From Alteromonadaceae bacterium (lineage in GTDB: Bacteria > Pseudomonadota > Gammaproteobacteria > Pseudomonadales > Oleiphilaceae): 27,273 bases of DNA. How positions within the stretch are numbered: position 1 is the stretch's first letter; the number at the start of each line of letters is the position of its first letter. The notes below the pieces were generated by a model, which saw only the letters and a list, made by a program, of their open reading frames with translations, was not told the DNA's origin and did not search any database. Location of the stretch: positions 1 to 27,273 of the forward strand of contig JABXHG010000397.1 in NCBI GenBank assembly GCA_013393545.1, given 5' to 3'. Below are positions 1-8,268 of this stretch, in pieces. The position numbers were made by a program, and so were the translations under genes.

Positions 1-97
1 AAGCATTGGCAACGTGGGGCAAAAGCTCCGAGAAACCAAAATGGACGGTATGCAGCAAGGGTAAGACCAGAGGGTAGAAAGCGAAAGCCGGAGCGTA
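1..97. other. Left-edge stretch, no assignable gene
   Basis: A + strand frame enters open from the left edge and stops with TAA at 62-64, leaving only 20 codons (ending ETKMDGMQQG). It could be the very end of a gene starting outside the window, or more of the debris seen to the right. After that stop, the same frame is open into the Wzz-like remnant. Nothing here supports a product name. Confidence 0.2.
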
Positions 98-298
98 ATG
101 CGGGCAAATGCCCAAAGCGAATACGGATGCAAGAGGATAGACCCGGCGGTAGTGCCACAGGAAAAGAGTGAGCCAAAGCGGGCGTTAATCGCGGTCGTGG
201 CCACCATGCTGGGTGGAATGCTTGGGGTGTTTACGGTGTTTGTGATGGCCTTTATCAGTTCAGGAAAGGACGAAGCTGAAAAAAAGAGTGAGTGTTAA
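98..298 (+). pseudogene. Remnant of a Wzz/Wzc-type chain-length protein, C-terminal membrane segment
   Basis: The 66-codon frame contains the run DPAVVPQEKSEPKRALIAVV followed by a glycine-rich membrane helix (TMLGGMLGVFTVFVMAFI). This pattern, a VP-x-P-x-KP-K-RALI stretch leading into a LGGMLG helix, is typical of the second transmembrane segment of Wzz/Wzc polysaccharide co-polymerases, which set glycan chain length at the inner membrane. Those proteins normally have about 300 or more residues before this point. Here there are about 30 unrelated-looking ones and no good ribosome binding site, so I read it as a broken 3' scrap. The assignment rests on one short motif. An alternative is a genuine small single-pass membrane protein. 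Confidence 0.5.
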
Positions 299-617
299 GC
301 TGTCAAAAACGTGTAAAGTTGTACCTATAGCAACCAAAGATAGCCTGTTATGGCTCCTGTGATGAAAGCGCACCCTTGGTGCACGTGGTCGCCGACATAA
401 ACTTCACGCGTCTGCCGGAGCCTGCTTCAGATGTAGTTGAACATCTGCACTCCGAGCAGAAAGTCACTCAAATAAAAAGGCTGGTGTTTCGCAACGCTGG
501 CCTACCAGCTGGTCGACCAGATGAATAGCGCCGCACCGGCAAAGCACCATCAAAGCACCTTGGATGACCTGACACGGCACTGCTGATGAAAGCCAAGACT
601 GCGAATCGCAGCAAAAG
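299..617. other. Gene-free interval in decayed left flank
   Basis: I see no convincing gene, RNA or terminator here. One frame around 390-525 is open for about 45 codons, from VADINFTRLPEP to AGRPDE and then a stop. It lacks a start signal and a recognisable family. The stretch is most simply more degraded coding DNA between the two chain-length-protein scraps. Confidence 0.35.
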
Positions 618-1065
618 ATGAGCATGAGCCGGAAACCATGGCCTGAGGCAACCCCCTATAAGTACATGTTCAAACCTAAACTAAAACCAGCAATTTACAA
701 CCTTTGGCCTAAACTACTGGTTATCACAGTAGGGGTGGGTAGGTATGGAGTAGCAGTAACCTGGCTACACGGTGACTTGAGAGGTTTGATAATCAGTGTT
801 GGCGGCGGTCTGGTCTCTATACCCTTGGTATTTATTTTCTATGAAATCTGGCAGGAAAAATCGCATCGTAAACTCAACGAAAGCGTGTACGAATTTGCTG
901 AGAACCAAATGCGCGTCAGCATCAGCGCCGTCAATGGATTTTGAGCGCAGCAGCATATTTGAATCCTTGGTCGATGCCCGTTATCTGGCATTCCAGCTAA
1001 CCGACCTGTCGCTGGGCGAAGAGTTGGACCAGCTTGAAAGGCTGCCGGCACCCGCTTCAACGTAA
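618..1065 (+). pseudogene. Small membrane protein ORF, probably frameshifted remnant
   Basis: From ATG 618 a frame encodes 108 residues and stops at 944. It has two likely membrane helices (about residues 30-50 and 55-77, the second containing LIISVGGGLVSIPLVFIFY) followed by a charged stretch (EIWQEKSHRKLNESVYEFAE). The +1 shifted frame then reads on smoothly from about 930 to 1065 (MDFERSSIFESLVDARYLAF and onward, ending near GEELDQLERL), which looks like protein rather than chance. I therefore read one gene broken by a frameshift near 930. I do not recognise the family. The neighbouring Wzc-like scrap begins in another frame at about 1038, so the second part could instead belong to it. Confidence 0.35.
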
Positions 1066-1253
1066 CCAAGCGCACCCAGTACGCCGCCACCATGTCTCTG
1101 CAGGGGCAAGTGACAGCGAGCGAAAAAGGCAAAGGCTCCGGCATCATCGAACTGGCCCTGGAACACAGCGGCGTAGACGGCCTGGATTTCATCAACCGGG
1201 GCACTGCGCCGCCCAACCAAGATACGAAAATATCCCCGCAGCAAAGCGTTTGA
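1038..1253 (+). pseudogene. Remnant of a Wzc-type tyrosine autokinase, periplasmic part
   Basis: In the frame ending at TGA 1251-1253 the translation reads GTRFNVTKRTQYAATMSLQG, then QVTASEKGKGSGIIELALEH. The L-x-V-x-E-K-G-K-x-SG-I-x-x-L-x-L pattern is a hallmark of the periplasmic region of Wzc/BY-kinase polysaccharide co-polymerases. There is no start codon with a binding site. After SGVDGLDFINRG the sequence departs from the family and stops, so this is an internal fragment of about 70 codons out of a gene of some 700. The segment order, with the C-terminal Wzz-like helix at 98-298 upstream of this N-terminal-half segment, means the two scraps are either different genes or rearranged. Confidence 0.5.
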
Positions 1254-1266
1254 TGACAACCGGAAG

Positions 1267-1449
1267 TTGGCACACTACGCCAAGCTCTCATCCCGCCACG
1301 CGATTGATGAATTGTTAGAGGCCGGGATTTCGGTTGTATACCTGAAAGACGGAAAACTGGTGCGGAAAGGTCCGGATAATACATTGACCGTCGTAAAAGA
1401 ACTCGAGAACAAGGAAAAGTTCGATCTTCGTGAATTTTTAACGAAGTAG
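1267..1449 (+). CDS. Small hypothetical protein (about 60 aa)
   Basis: A 60-codon frame with a TTG start translates to a compact, credible protein: an N-terminal helix (HYAKLSSRHAIDELLEAGIS), a beta hairpin (VVYLKDGKLVRKGPDN) and a charged tail. Short proteins with a helix followed by YLKDGKLVR occur widely as uncharacterised chromosomal genes; I know no function. The frame stays open upstream to about 1201 with no better start, so the true N-terminus may be a few residues longer or may have been cut by the adjacent debris. It ends 19 bases before the pentapeptide-repeat gene and could be co-transcribed with it. It is one of few intact-looking items in the left flank. Confidence 0.45.
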   Translation: MAHYAKLSSRHAIDELLEAGISVVYLKDGKLVRKGPDNTLTVVKELENKEKFDLREFLTK

Positions 1450-1468
1450 ACGACAATTCCACCCAGGT

Positions 1469-3013
1469 GTGAAGTTGGAAACGATAGAACAAGAGCATCA
1501 CTTCAAAGCCCTGAAGACGACCTTGGTGGAAGAAATCAGTCGTCAGCTCGGCACCAGTACCAAACTGGCAGAATCCGTTATTGATAAGGCACTTGCTGGA
1601 GAGCCAAAAAGCTACGAGTGGATGTGGAATGAATCGCCAACGTCAGCTGAGAAATACGAAGAAAAGCTATACAACCTTCAGGAGCAACTCAGCAACGAAG
1701 GCCTGGTACTGGATGGGCTCCACTTCCCCGCCGTTGACGAATCTTTAGAGCGTGATTATCGGGCTTTGCTGGAATGCATCCCCACCATCCAGTTCGTTCG
1801 TTGCCAATTTTATTGTAGAGGCTTACTCGAACCCTCCGGGACACGCAGAACCTTCAGCGAGTGCACGTTTCATTCCGATTGGAAGGTTACCCACGCTTGG
1901 AATATCGGAAACACAGGCCCGCTTTTTGACCAGTGTTGCTTCAAGCAAAGAGTTGAACTCATCGCCGATGAACTCGGCAAAAGCCCGTTAATGGAATACA
2001 CGTCGGTGTTTTCCCGCTGTGATCTCAACGAGCTTGTGTTGTCCGATATGGTCCTGGATATCCCGCTATTTGATCCGGCAAAGAAAAAGGACACAAGGCT
2101 TGCTAGCCTTGACCTAAAAAGTTGTACCTTTGAAGAACGGGTTGTAATCAGTAAGCTGAAAGGCGCGGCGGCGGTTGGTTTGTGGTCAACCGTCTTCAAC
2201 GAAAAGTTCACATTGATTGGCAGCCAATGCCGAAAATTCGTTGCAGTTGATACCAATTTCGAAAAATTAGCAGATTTCTACGAGTCACAGTTCCATGAAT
2301 TCCACATGGAGAAATCGATATTCCGTGATTTCGCCGGGTTCGAGAAATGCGCGTTCGGGATCGAAAACCCTGGGCCTGTAAACCCCATTACGCTTCGATA
2401 CGTAACCTTTTACAGTTTTATCAACTTCCGCGAAGCTCGTTTTAATCAGGCGCTGGACCTGCGAGCCACCAACCGCCAGCACGAACCAAACTTTCTGGAC
2501 GCTGCCTTCAGCCCCGCAGCCCTGAACAAGACCGACAGAGAAACCTTCCGCATCATCAAACACTCCTTTGATGCAGTGGGCAACCGAATAGAAGCCAACA
2601 AATACTTTGCCCACGAAATGCAGGCCTACCGACGGGAACTCAACACACCCAAAGCAAAGAAAGAGCGGGGCAATTGCCGGGAGCGCTTTCTGCTGGGCCT
2701 GAATGCGGCGTTTTCCAGCCATGGTCAGGATTATGGAAAAGCGTTGTTCTGGTTATGCGCCGCTATAGCCGTTAACGCAGCGATATTGGCCAACCATAAG
2801 TACCAGTGGTGGCTGTTACCAGAGCCAGTTCAAAGCTGGCTATGGAACATAGCGGCACCGGCAAACGAATTCGCCAATGGCTTTTTGCCACTTAGGTCGC
2901 TATTGAGTGAGGAGCTGCAACCGCTGGCATTCTGGGTGTTGATTGCCATGGTGCTGATTTCCACCTTGACCTGGCATGTGCTGGTGGCGGTTCGGCGGCA
3001 TGCGCGGCGGTAA
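1469..3013 (+). CDS. Pentapeptide-repeat-like protein with two C-terminal membrane helices
   Basis: The 514-residue protein starts at GTG. Residues 1-90 are helical and charged. From about 105 to 345 there is an irregular series of strands with C-x-F or x-x-F steps spaced like a pentapeptide-repeat right-handed beta helix (VRCQFYCRG, FSECTFHSDW, FDQCCFKQ, LKSCTFEERV, VDTNFEKLADFYESQF, YVTFYSFINFREARF). A helical linker follows (TFRIIKHSFDAVGNRIEANK), then two hydrophobic segments at about 423-443 and 485-507, and a basic tail RRHARR. The order of beta-helix, helical linker and paired membrane helices suggests an inner-membrane protein with a cytoplasmic sensor or scaffold domain. The substrate is unknown and no catalytic motif is seen. 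It is unrelated in sequence to the glycan genes that follow. Confidence 0.75.
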   Translation: MKLETIEQEHHFKALKTTLVEEISRQLGTSTKLAESVIDKALAGEPKSYEWMWNESPTSAEKYEEKLYNLQEQLSNEGLVLDGLHFPAVDESLERDYRALLECIPTIQFVRCQFYCRGLLEPSGTRRTFSECTFHSDWKVTHAWNIGNTGPLFDQCCFKQRVELIADELGKSPLMEYTSVFSRCDLNELVLSDMVLDIPLFDPAKKKDTRLASLDLKSCTFEERVVISKLKGAAAVGLWSTVFNEKFTLIGSQCRKFVAVDTNFEKLADFYESQFHEFHMEKSIFRDFAGFEKCAFGIENPGPVNPITLRYVTFYSFINFREARFNQALDLRATNRQHEPNFLDAAFSPAALNKTDRETFRIIKHSFDAVGNRIEANKYFAHEMQAYRRELNTPKAKKERGNCRERFLLGLNAAFSSHGQDYGKALFWLCAAIAVNAAILANHKYQWWLLPEPVQSWLWNIAAPANEFANGFLPLRSLLSEELQPLAFWVLIAMVLISTLTWHVLVAVRRHARR

Positions 3014-3093
3014 CCGGCTACAACTCTTAGTCTTGCAAATACCCAATAGATAGGGCTGATCAGATGCCCTCGAATAACCACTAGGCCAAACCC

Positions 3094-4596
3094 TTGCCAA
3101 ACCCCAAAGACCAACTCTTCAACGCCGACCACCTAAAAAGCGGCATGAAAGAACGCGCCGTAAAAAGCGCGGGTATCACCCTGGCCGCTCAGGGTATCAA
3201 ACTGATCCTGCAATTGGGTTCCGTGGCCATTCTGGCCCGCTTGCTGCAGCCATCAGATTTTGGTCTGGTTGCCATGGTCACGGTATTCACCGGCCTTGCT
3301 TTGAAATTTATGGAAGGCGGCCTTTCCATGGCGACCATCCAGCGAGACCAGATCACCCACGCTCAGGTCTCCAACTTGTTCTGGGTAAACGGCGCCTTGG
3401 GCACGGCCCTGTGCCTGCTGGGCATCTTGATCTCACCGTTGGTTGCCATTATTTACGACGAACCCCGCCTGACACTGGTTATGGCCGCCATGAGCCTGAC
3501 CTTCCTTATTGGCGGGCTATCCGTACAACACGATGCTCTATTGCGCCGGCAGATGCGCTTTAAAGCGATCTCGGTGATCGACGTTGTGTCCATGGCGGCA
3601 GGCATTACCGCCGGCATAGCCGCAGCCTTGGGCGGCCTTGAATACTGGGCGCTTGTGATCAGCCCCATTACCACCTTTGCAACAAAAACCGTAATGCGCT
3701 GGTTGAGTGCCCGCTGGATTCCGTCGATGATGAGCCGAAGTTCCGGCGTGCGGCCGCTCTTGGGATTTGGGGCGAATTTGACTGGGGCGAATTTTATTGG
3801 GTATTTGGCGACAAACATCACCCCCTTTGCAGTCGGATACATTGGCGGAGCCAACGCATTAGGCTTTTACAATAGAGCTAACACGCTAACAACCATTCCA
3901 TCGTCGCAATTGCTCCCGCCGGTGATGAATGTAATGCAGTCGGCATTAACGAGGGTCAAGGATGAGCCAGATCGCTTAAGAAGAGCGGCATTATCCCTGA
4001 TGACCAAGATAGCGATGGTGACTATGTTGGTTACGATAACTATGTATGCAACGGCAGACTGGCTTGTTTCACTCTTTCTAGGTGAGGGGTGGGGTGAAGC
4101 TGTTGAAATATTTCGAATTTTGGCCATTTCCACAATCGTTACGCCGATAACAACGTTTACAGCAATAATTATGGTGGCGGTGGGGGAGGCGAGAGCCCTA
4201 ATGCGGTGGAAAGCTATCACTCTTTCTATTCTCGCCGGTGCTATAGTCCTCGGATCATTTTGGGGTGTTATGGGTATAGTCTTGGCGCATTGTTTGTCTG
4301 GGATTTTTATTAGAATGCCTGGGTTTCTAATATATTCAAGTAGGTATCAGCCTATAAAGTCCGCTGATTTTTTTGTTTCATTGTTTCCTGTCTTTTTTAG
4401 TGCGCTGGCTACTTTGTTAGTCGTTATGTTCCTTAGGAATAGCTTTGCGTTTGAGAGTGACATAGTGTCAATTTTTGTTTTTTCATTGATTTCTTTAAAT
4501 ATATATTTGGTAGCTCTATTTTTTTTCAAAAAAACTAGATGGGAAATAAAAGATAGTTTCATTTTGCTAAAGAAATTTTTGCCGAAATTTTTATAG
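3094..4596 (+). CDS. Wzx-type polysaccharide flippase (MOP superfamily, Polysacc_synt_3-like)
   Basis: This 500-residue polytopic membrane protein would flip undecaprenyl-linked repeat units to the periplasmic face of the inner membrane. It opens with the family's typical segment (KERAVKSAGITLAAQGIKLI, then VAILARLLQPSDFGLVAMVT) and has about 12-14 hydrophobic segments, as usual for the WzxC/ExoT-like group. The first codon shown is TTG; an ATG at 3145 (MKERAVK) is an equally good start because the family homology begins there. Base composition changes inside the gene: the first half is GC-rich, and from roughly 3780-3840 onward codons become AT-rich through to the stop. This suggests the gene is a recombinant or that the right half belongs to an imported cassette. 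A phosphatase-superfamily gene follows after 18 bases. Confidence 0.9.
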   Translation: MPNPKDQLFNADHLKSGMKERAVKSAGITLAAQGIKLILQLGSVAILARLLQPSDFGLVAMVTVFTGLALKFMEGGLSMATIQRDQITHAQVSNLFWVNGALGTALCLLGILISPLVAIIYDEPRLTLVMAAMSLTFLIGGLSVQHDALLRRQMRFKAISVIDVVSMAAGITAGIAAALGGLEYWALVISPITTFATKTVMRWLSARWIPSMMSRSSGVRPLLGFGANLTGANFIGYLATNITPFAVGYIGGANALGFYNRANTLTTIPSSQLLPPVMNVMQSALTRVKDEPDRLRRAALSLMTKIAMVTMLVTITMYATADWLVSLFLGEGWGEAVEIFRILAISTIVTPITTFTAIIMVAVGEARALMRWKAITLSILAGAIVLGSFWGVMGIVLAHCLSGIFIRMPGFLIYSSRYQPIKSADFFVSLFPVFFSALATLLVVMFLRNSFAFESDIVSIFVFSLISLNIYLVALFFFKKTRWEIKDSFILLKKFLPKFL

Positions 4597-4614
4597 GGAT
4601 ATGGGAAGAGCTTT

Positions 4615-6102
4615 ATGAAGTTGCTTGTGATTGGAATAGACGGTGGCACAAAAAGCATATTAGAAGGTATGCCTATGCCATTTACACAATCTTTGTTTAA
4701 GGGGGCAGCCTCGAAGCACCTAGAAGAAGATCTTATTAGCAGAGGATGGGCGGAAGCTCTCACGGGTGAGCATGCATCTACCAATAAGGGCTTCTATCTC
4801 ATGCCTTGTGCAGACAGTAGTTATGATTTTTCGGGCTCATACTCTAAGTCAGACATGGTATCCGCTAGCTCAAATAAAGCTATCTGGAATCTTCTAAACG
4901 AAAATGGGGTCTCAGTCGGTATAGTCAATGTACCAACTACGGGGCCGGCAGATGATGTCAAAGGGTTCATGATTGCCGGTGGTGGTGGTGGAGTAAAGGC
5001 CACTGGAGGAGTACCGGATGGAATGGTTTCCCCGTCGATCTACAAAAAAACACTGGAAGACAATGGTTATGTCTTCGATGTCAGGCTTCCCGGGGGAGAA
5101 GAAACAGTATCAGGCTTTTTGAAGAAAATTAGCAAGGCTGAGCATGTACAGATGGATACATTTGTTAAGCTTGCAAAACTTGAAAAACCAGAGTTTGGCT
5201 TTCACTGCTTCCGAATTACGACAGAAGTTCAGTATCTTGCCCGTTACGAAATAGAAAAATGTATAAAGAAGCTGGCTGATTGTAAGAACAAAGGAGTGGA
5301 GTTTGAGCCTGATAATGAGATTCAGCGTGCCTTGGTTGCCCATTATAGGGGGTTAGACGAATCCATAAAGTCTATCTTTCAAGAGTTAAAGCCCGAAAGC
5401 TATATGTTTATTGGAGATCATAGTACCGCACTATTTGAGCATGAGGGAAACGTCGATGTTTGGCTTAATGAAAAGAGGTATTTGAAGACTCTTTCGGCGG
5501 CTGAGATTTTTGTAACGAGGGCTTTGCGTTTTCTGAAGCGCAAGCTATTGATGAGGTTGGGCAAGAAGGAAAAGCCAAAAGCTAGTTTGATTAGGCGGCC
5601 AATAACTAGGTTTTCCGAAAGAAAAACTCTTGCTTTTGGAACTTTCTATGATACCGGTAACTTTGCTGGAATATTTGTCAACGACAACGATCGTTTTAAT
5701 GGTCCAGTCAAAGGGGCGGAGCAAGTAAAAGCTATAGTTGATAAGATTTGTACAGAGTTTAATACCGACCCGATTTCAATAAAGTACGGCTTGGTAGCGA
5801 AACCATACCGGGAAGTCCATGAAGGTGCGCAGTTTCAGCGCTTGATGCCGGATATCAAGATTCATAAGCCAGATTCCATATACTTCTCCTCCCGAAAGTG
5901 GGAGTTTATAACTAAAAACCCAAATTTGAAGCCATTAAACGAAAGTCTGGAGGGAATTCGTTATCCCCATGCAGGTGCCAAAGGAAGCGATCCGCTCTTT
6001 GTTTACAGTAAGGATCTCGAGCATTTGATTCGAGATGATGATCCCAGCGATCTCAGGCTAACTTATCGAATAATTACAAGATTCTTCGCTCGGACCGATT
6101 GA
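4615..6102 (+). CDS. Alkaline-phosphatase-superfamily phosphohydrolase-like protein
   Basis: The 495-residue protein follows the plan of the AlkP-superfamily phosphohydrolase/phosphomutase group (nucleotide pyrophosphatase fold). The metal aspartate is D9 in LLVIGIDGG. The candidate nucleophile is S42 in ISRGWAEALTG. There is a GDHST motif (D268, H269) followed by VDVWLNEKRYL, where the family has a SDHG motif and N-x-W-L-x-x-x-G-Y-L. H452 in YPHAGAKGSDP is the likely last ligand. The second metal pair, normally D-x-x-x-H in a T-D-R-x-Q-H motif, reads T203-E-V-Q-Y207, so both ligands seem replaced. A good binding site (GGGAAGAG) precedes ATG. The gene abuts the pyruvyl transferase (TGA then ATG with no gap), implying translational coupling. 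Its substrate may be a phosphorylated or sulfated glycan or a lipid-linked intermediate; this is inference. Confidence 0.75.
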   Translation: MKLLVIGIDGGTKSILEGMPMPFTQSLFKGAASKHLEEDLISRGWAEALTGEHASTNKGFYLMPCADSSYDFSGSYSKSDMVSASSNKAIWNLLNENGVSVGIVNVPTTGPADDVKGFMIAGGGGGVKATGGVPDGMVSPSIYKKTLEDNGYVFDVRLPGGEETVSGFLKKISKAEHVQMDTFVKLAKLEKPEFGFHCFRITTEVQYLARYEIEKCIKKLADCKNKGVEFEPDNEIQRALVAHYRGLDESIKSIFQELKPESYMFIGDHSTALFEHEGNVDVWLNEKRYLKTLSAAEIFVTRALRFLKRKLLMRLGKKEKPKASLIRRPITRFSERKTLAFGTFYDTGNFAGIFVNDNDRFNGPVKGAEQVKAIVDKICTEFNTDPISIKYGLVAKPYREVHEGAQFQRLMPDIKIHKPDSIYFSSRKWEFITKNPNLKPLNESLEGIRYPHAGAKGSDPLFVYSKDLEHLIRDDDPSDLRLTYRIITRFFARTD

Positions 6103-7248
6103 ATGGCTAACCCCAGAATCGCAATTCTCACCCAACCCCTGGGCCACAACTACGGTGGCCTCCTTCAAGCCTATGCCTTACAGACCTATCTCAAGAAGCT
6201 GGGCTGCGAGGTAGAAACGCTTGATCGACGCGTAGAAGGGACTGGGCGAGCCTCCTTTAAGGGGCATGTATTAAACCTTGCCAGGCTGATGCTGGGCCGC
6301 ATTAAATCCTTACCGACCGAAAGCCGGCAGGCTTGGGTTTTGAGTGAACTGGCGGCTTTTCGAGATCGCAGGTTAGCCATGTCACCCAGAATAGTGAGTG
6401 AACAGGAAGTTCGAAACTATTATCGCGACCGGGATTTCGACGCTTTCGTTGTTGGCAGCGATCAGGTTTGGCGGCCTCGCTATTCACCTAGTATTCTGAA
6501 TTTCTATCTGGACTTTCTTGACGAGATCAAAAGCCCCGCGAAACGCATCGCGTATGCGGCTTCGTTCGGGGTGGACGATTGGGAATACTCCAGCGAGCTG
6601 ACTGAACAATGCAGAAGTCTGGTGCAGAAGTTTGACTCAATCTCTGTGCGAGAGAGATCAGCTCTTGAGCTGTGCCGCGATAAGCTGGGAGTTTCGGCTG
6701 AGTGGGTGGTTGACCCAACACTGTTACTGGAGCCAGCGGACTATGAGCCGTTGATTTCTGAGTGTGAAAAGAATGCTAATGCCGGCTGTGTGCTTTCTTA
6801 CGTGCTCGACCCGGCTCCCGAGAAGCGTTCGATAGCCGATAGTGTAGGGCGTACTGTGGGGGCAAACGTGTTCTCAATCAAGCCCGAGTACTCGATCACT
6901 CAGGTGCGGGCAAAAGATATAGCCAAGTGTCGGTTCCCAGGCGCTGAAAGTTGGCTTCAAGCCTTTCACGATGCCAGTTTTGTCGTGACAGACTCTTTTC
7001 ACGGTACTGTGTTTTCGATTTTGTTCAATAAGCCGTTCATTGCGGTCGGGAACTCGGCCAGAGGAATGGCGCGGTTTGAATCGCTTCTATCACAGTTTGG
7101 GCTGACTGACAGACTGGTTGAATCTCCAGAGGAGGTATCGCCAAAGCTAGTCCATAGCCAAATTGATTGGGAGGCTGTTAACGATAAGCGGGAAGCCTTG
7201 GCTAGTGCTGGTCGTCAATTTCTACAAACGCAACTTTTCGGTAGCTGA
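6103..7248 (+). CDS. Polysaccharide pyruvyl transferase family protein (CsaB/WcaK-like)
   Basis: The 381-residue protein belongs to the family that moves pyruvate from phosphoenolpyruvate to a sugar as a ketal, giving the glycan a negative charge. Visible family features are the opening LTQPLGHNYGGLLQAYALQT, the central FVVGSDQVWRPRYSP with FYLDFL after it, RIAYAASFG, SVRERSALELC, VVDPTLLL, and the C-terminal FVVTDSFHGTVFSILFNKPF that contains the conserved S-F-H-G nucleotide-site motif. Length is typical. It begins directly after the stop of the phosphatase-like gene with no independent binding site and is followed by a GT2 gene 4 bases on, so these three are almost certainly one operon. Some members modify sugars in other ways, so pyruvylation itself is inferred. 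Confidence 0.88.
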   Translation: MANPRIAILTQPLGHNYGGLLQAYALQTYLKKLGCEVETLDRRVEGTGRASFKGHVLNLARLMLGRIKSLPTESRQAWVLSELAAFRDRRLAMSPRIVSEQEVRNYYRDRDFDAFVVGSDQVWRPRYSPSILNFYLDFLDEIKSPAKRIAYAASFGVDDWEYSSELTEQCRSLVQKFDSISVRERSALELCRDKLGVSAEWVVDPTLLLEPADYEPLISECEKNANAGCVLSYVLDPAPEKRSIADSVGRTVGANVFSIKPEYSITQVRAKDIAKCRFPGAESWLQAFHDASFVVTDSFHGTVFSILFNKPFIAVGNSARGMARFESLLSQFGLTDRLVESPEEVSPKLVHSQIDWEAVNDKREALASAGRQFLQTQLFGS

Positions 7249-7252
7249 TTGA

Positions 7253-8245
7253 ATGCCTGTTGCACCTAAAGTCTCTGTCATCGTCCCAGTATTCAATGCA
7301 GGAGAAAAGCTGGTTCCCAGCATCGAATCCCTGCTCAACCAGACCTTGAAAGACATCGAGATCATCATAGTCAACGATGCCTCAACCGATCACTCCGGCT
7401 CGGTGATTGATCAGTTGGCTAAAGAGAGCGCCAACATTGTGCCGGTGCATTTTTCCGAGAATAAGGGCGTTCATGAGGCGCGACTGGCTGGCTTGAAGAA
7501 ATCAACAGCGCCCTGGATCGGGTTTTTGGATGCTGACGATTTTGCGCGACCAAACATGTTTGCGACATTGCTTTCGGCTGCGGTAGATAATGATGTTGAT
7601 ATCGTAGTCTGCGGTTCCGACAGGGTTACAGAACAGCGAAAGGTAATTGCACCGAAGTTGCGATTTCGGCGTTCGGAAAAGGTTGACGACAACGTTTTTG
7701 AGCGGTTTTGTGCGTTTGAATTCGGCACAGGGATGTTGTGGAATAAATTGTTCAGGCGTTCGGTGATAGAGCCTTGGTTTGGTCTGCATTTTCCTTGGCG
7801 GCAAAGCATTAATGAAGATCTGATTTTGAATATTGGGTGTTTTTATAAGGCAAGGTCTGTGTATTTGTGCAAAGACAGCCTGCATGAATACGTTTTGCAT
7901 CAGGCCAGCGTTACCTCCATGGCCTCACCCGAAAAAGCCTACGTGAACACCTATCGAGCAGCGGCATTGGCCGTTAACTTGTGTTCTGAGTTGGGTGATG
8001 ATGCGCTTCCCAAAGTGATCGACTTGTATCGCAAGCAGCTTTCCTGGGGGGATTATCAGATCGGAAACGTAGCCAGTATCTTGGACTATGACGCAGAGTT
8101 GAAAGAAGCTGTGAAGCTGATTAGCGAGACTCAACCGGCTGCTCTGGCACTTCTTGCGGCCAGACAGCGCCATCTACTAGTAGGGGCCAGGCTTGCAGTA
8201 AAGTCGCTTATTCACAGAGGCCTAACCGCCGCACGCCTTCGTTGA
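7253..8245 (+). CDS. Glycosyltransferase family 2
   Basis: The 330-residue protein is a GT-A fold inverting glycosyltransferase for glycan repeat-unit assembly at the cytoplasmic face of the inner membrane. The nucleotide-binding start is VSVIVPVFNAGEKLVPSIES, with LLNQTLKDIEIIIVNDAST and the metal motif WIGFLDADD. A later NEDLILNIGCFYKA segment matches the acceptor-side E-D motif of the family. No membrane helices are seen and the length is typical. ATG starts 4 bases after the pyruvyl transferase stop. Donor and acceptor sugars cannot be read from the sequence. Confidence 0.92.
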   Translation: MPVAPKVSVIVPVFNAGEKLVPSIESLLNQTLKDIEIIIVNDASTDHSGSVIDQLAKESANIVPVHFSENKGVHEARLAGLKKSTAPWIGFLDADDFARPNMFATLLSAAVDNDVDIVVCGSDRVTEQRKVIAPKLRFRRSEKVDDNVFERFCAFEFGTGMLWNKLFRRSVIEPWFGLHFPWRQSINEDLILNIGCFYKARSVYLCKDSLHEYVLHQASVTSMASPEKAYVNTYRAAALAVNLCSELGDDALPKVIDLYRKQLSWGDYQIGNVASILDYDAELKEAVKLISETQPAALALLAARQRHLLVGARLAVKSLIHRGLTAARLR

Positions 8246-8268
8246 GGAGCTGTCAGCGGTAATCTCCT

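Noticed and set aside
145..155. GGCGGTAGTGC resembles the ops element of JUMPstart sequences that recruit RfaH
   Set aside because: It lies inside the Wzz-like remnant, the last position does not fit the usual consensus, and no further JUMPstart sequence surrounds it.
839..1501. Long - strand reading frame of 220 codons
   Set aside because: The translation has no family features or plausible fold and runs opposite to the better-supported + strand remnants and the 60-aa ORF.
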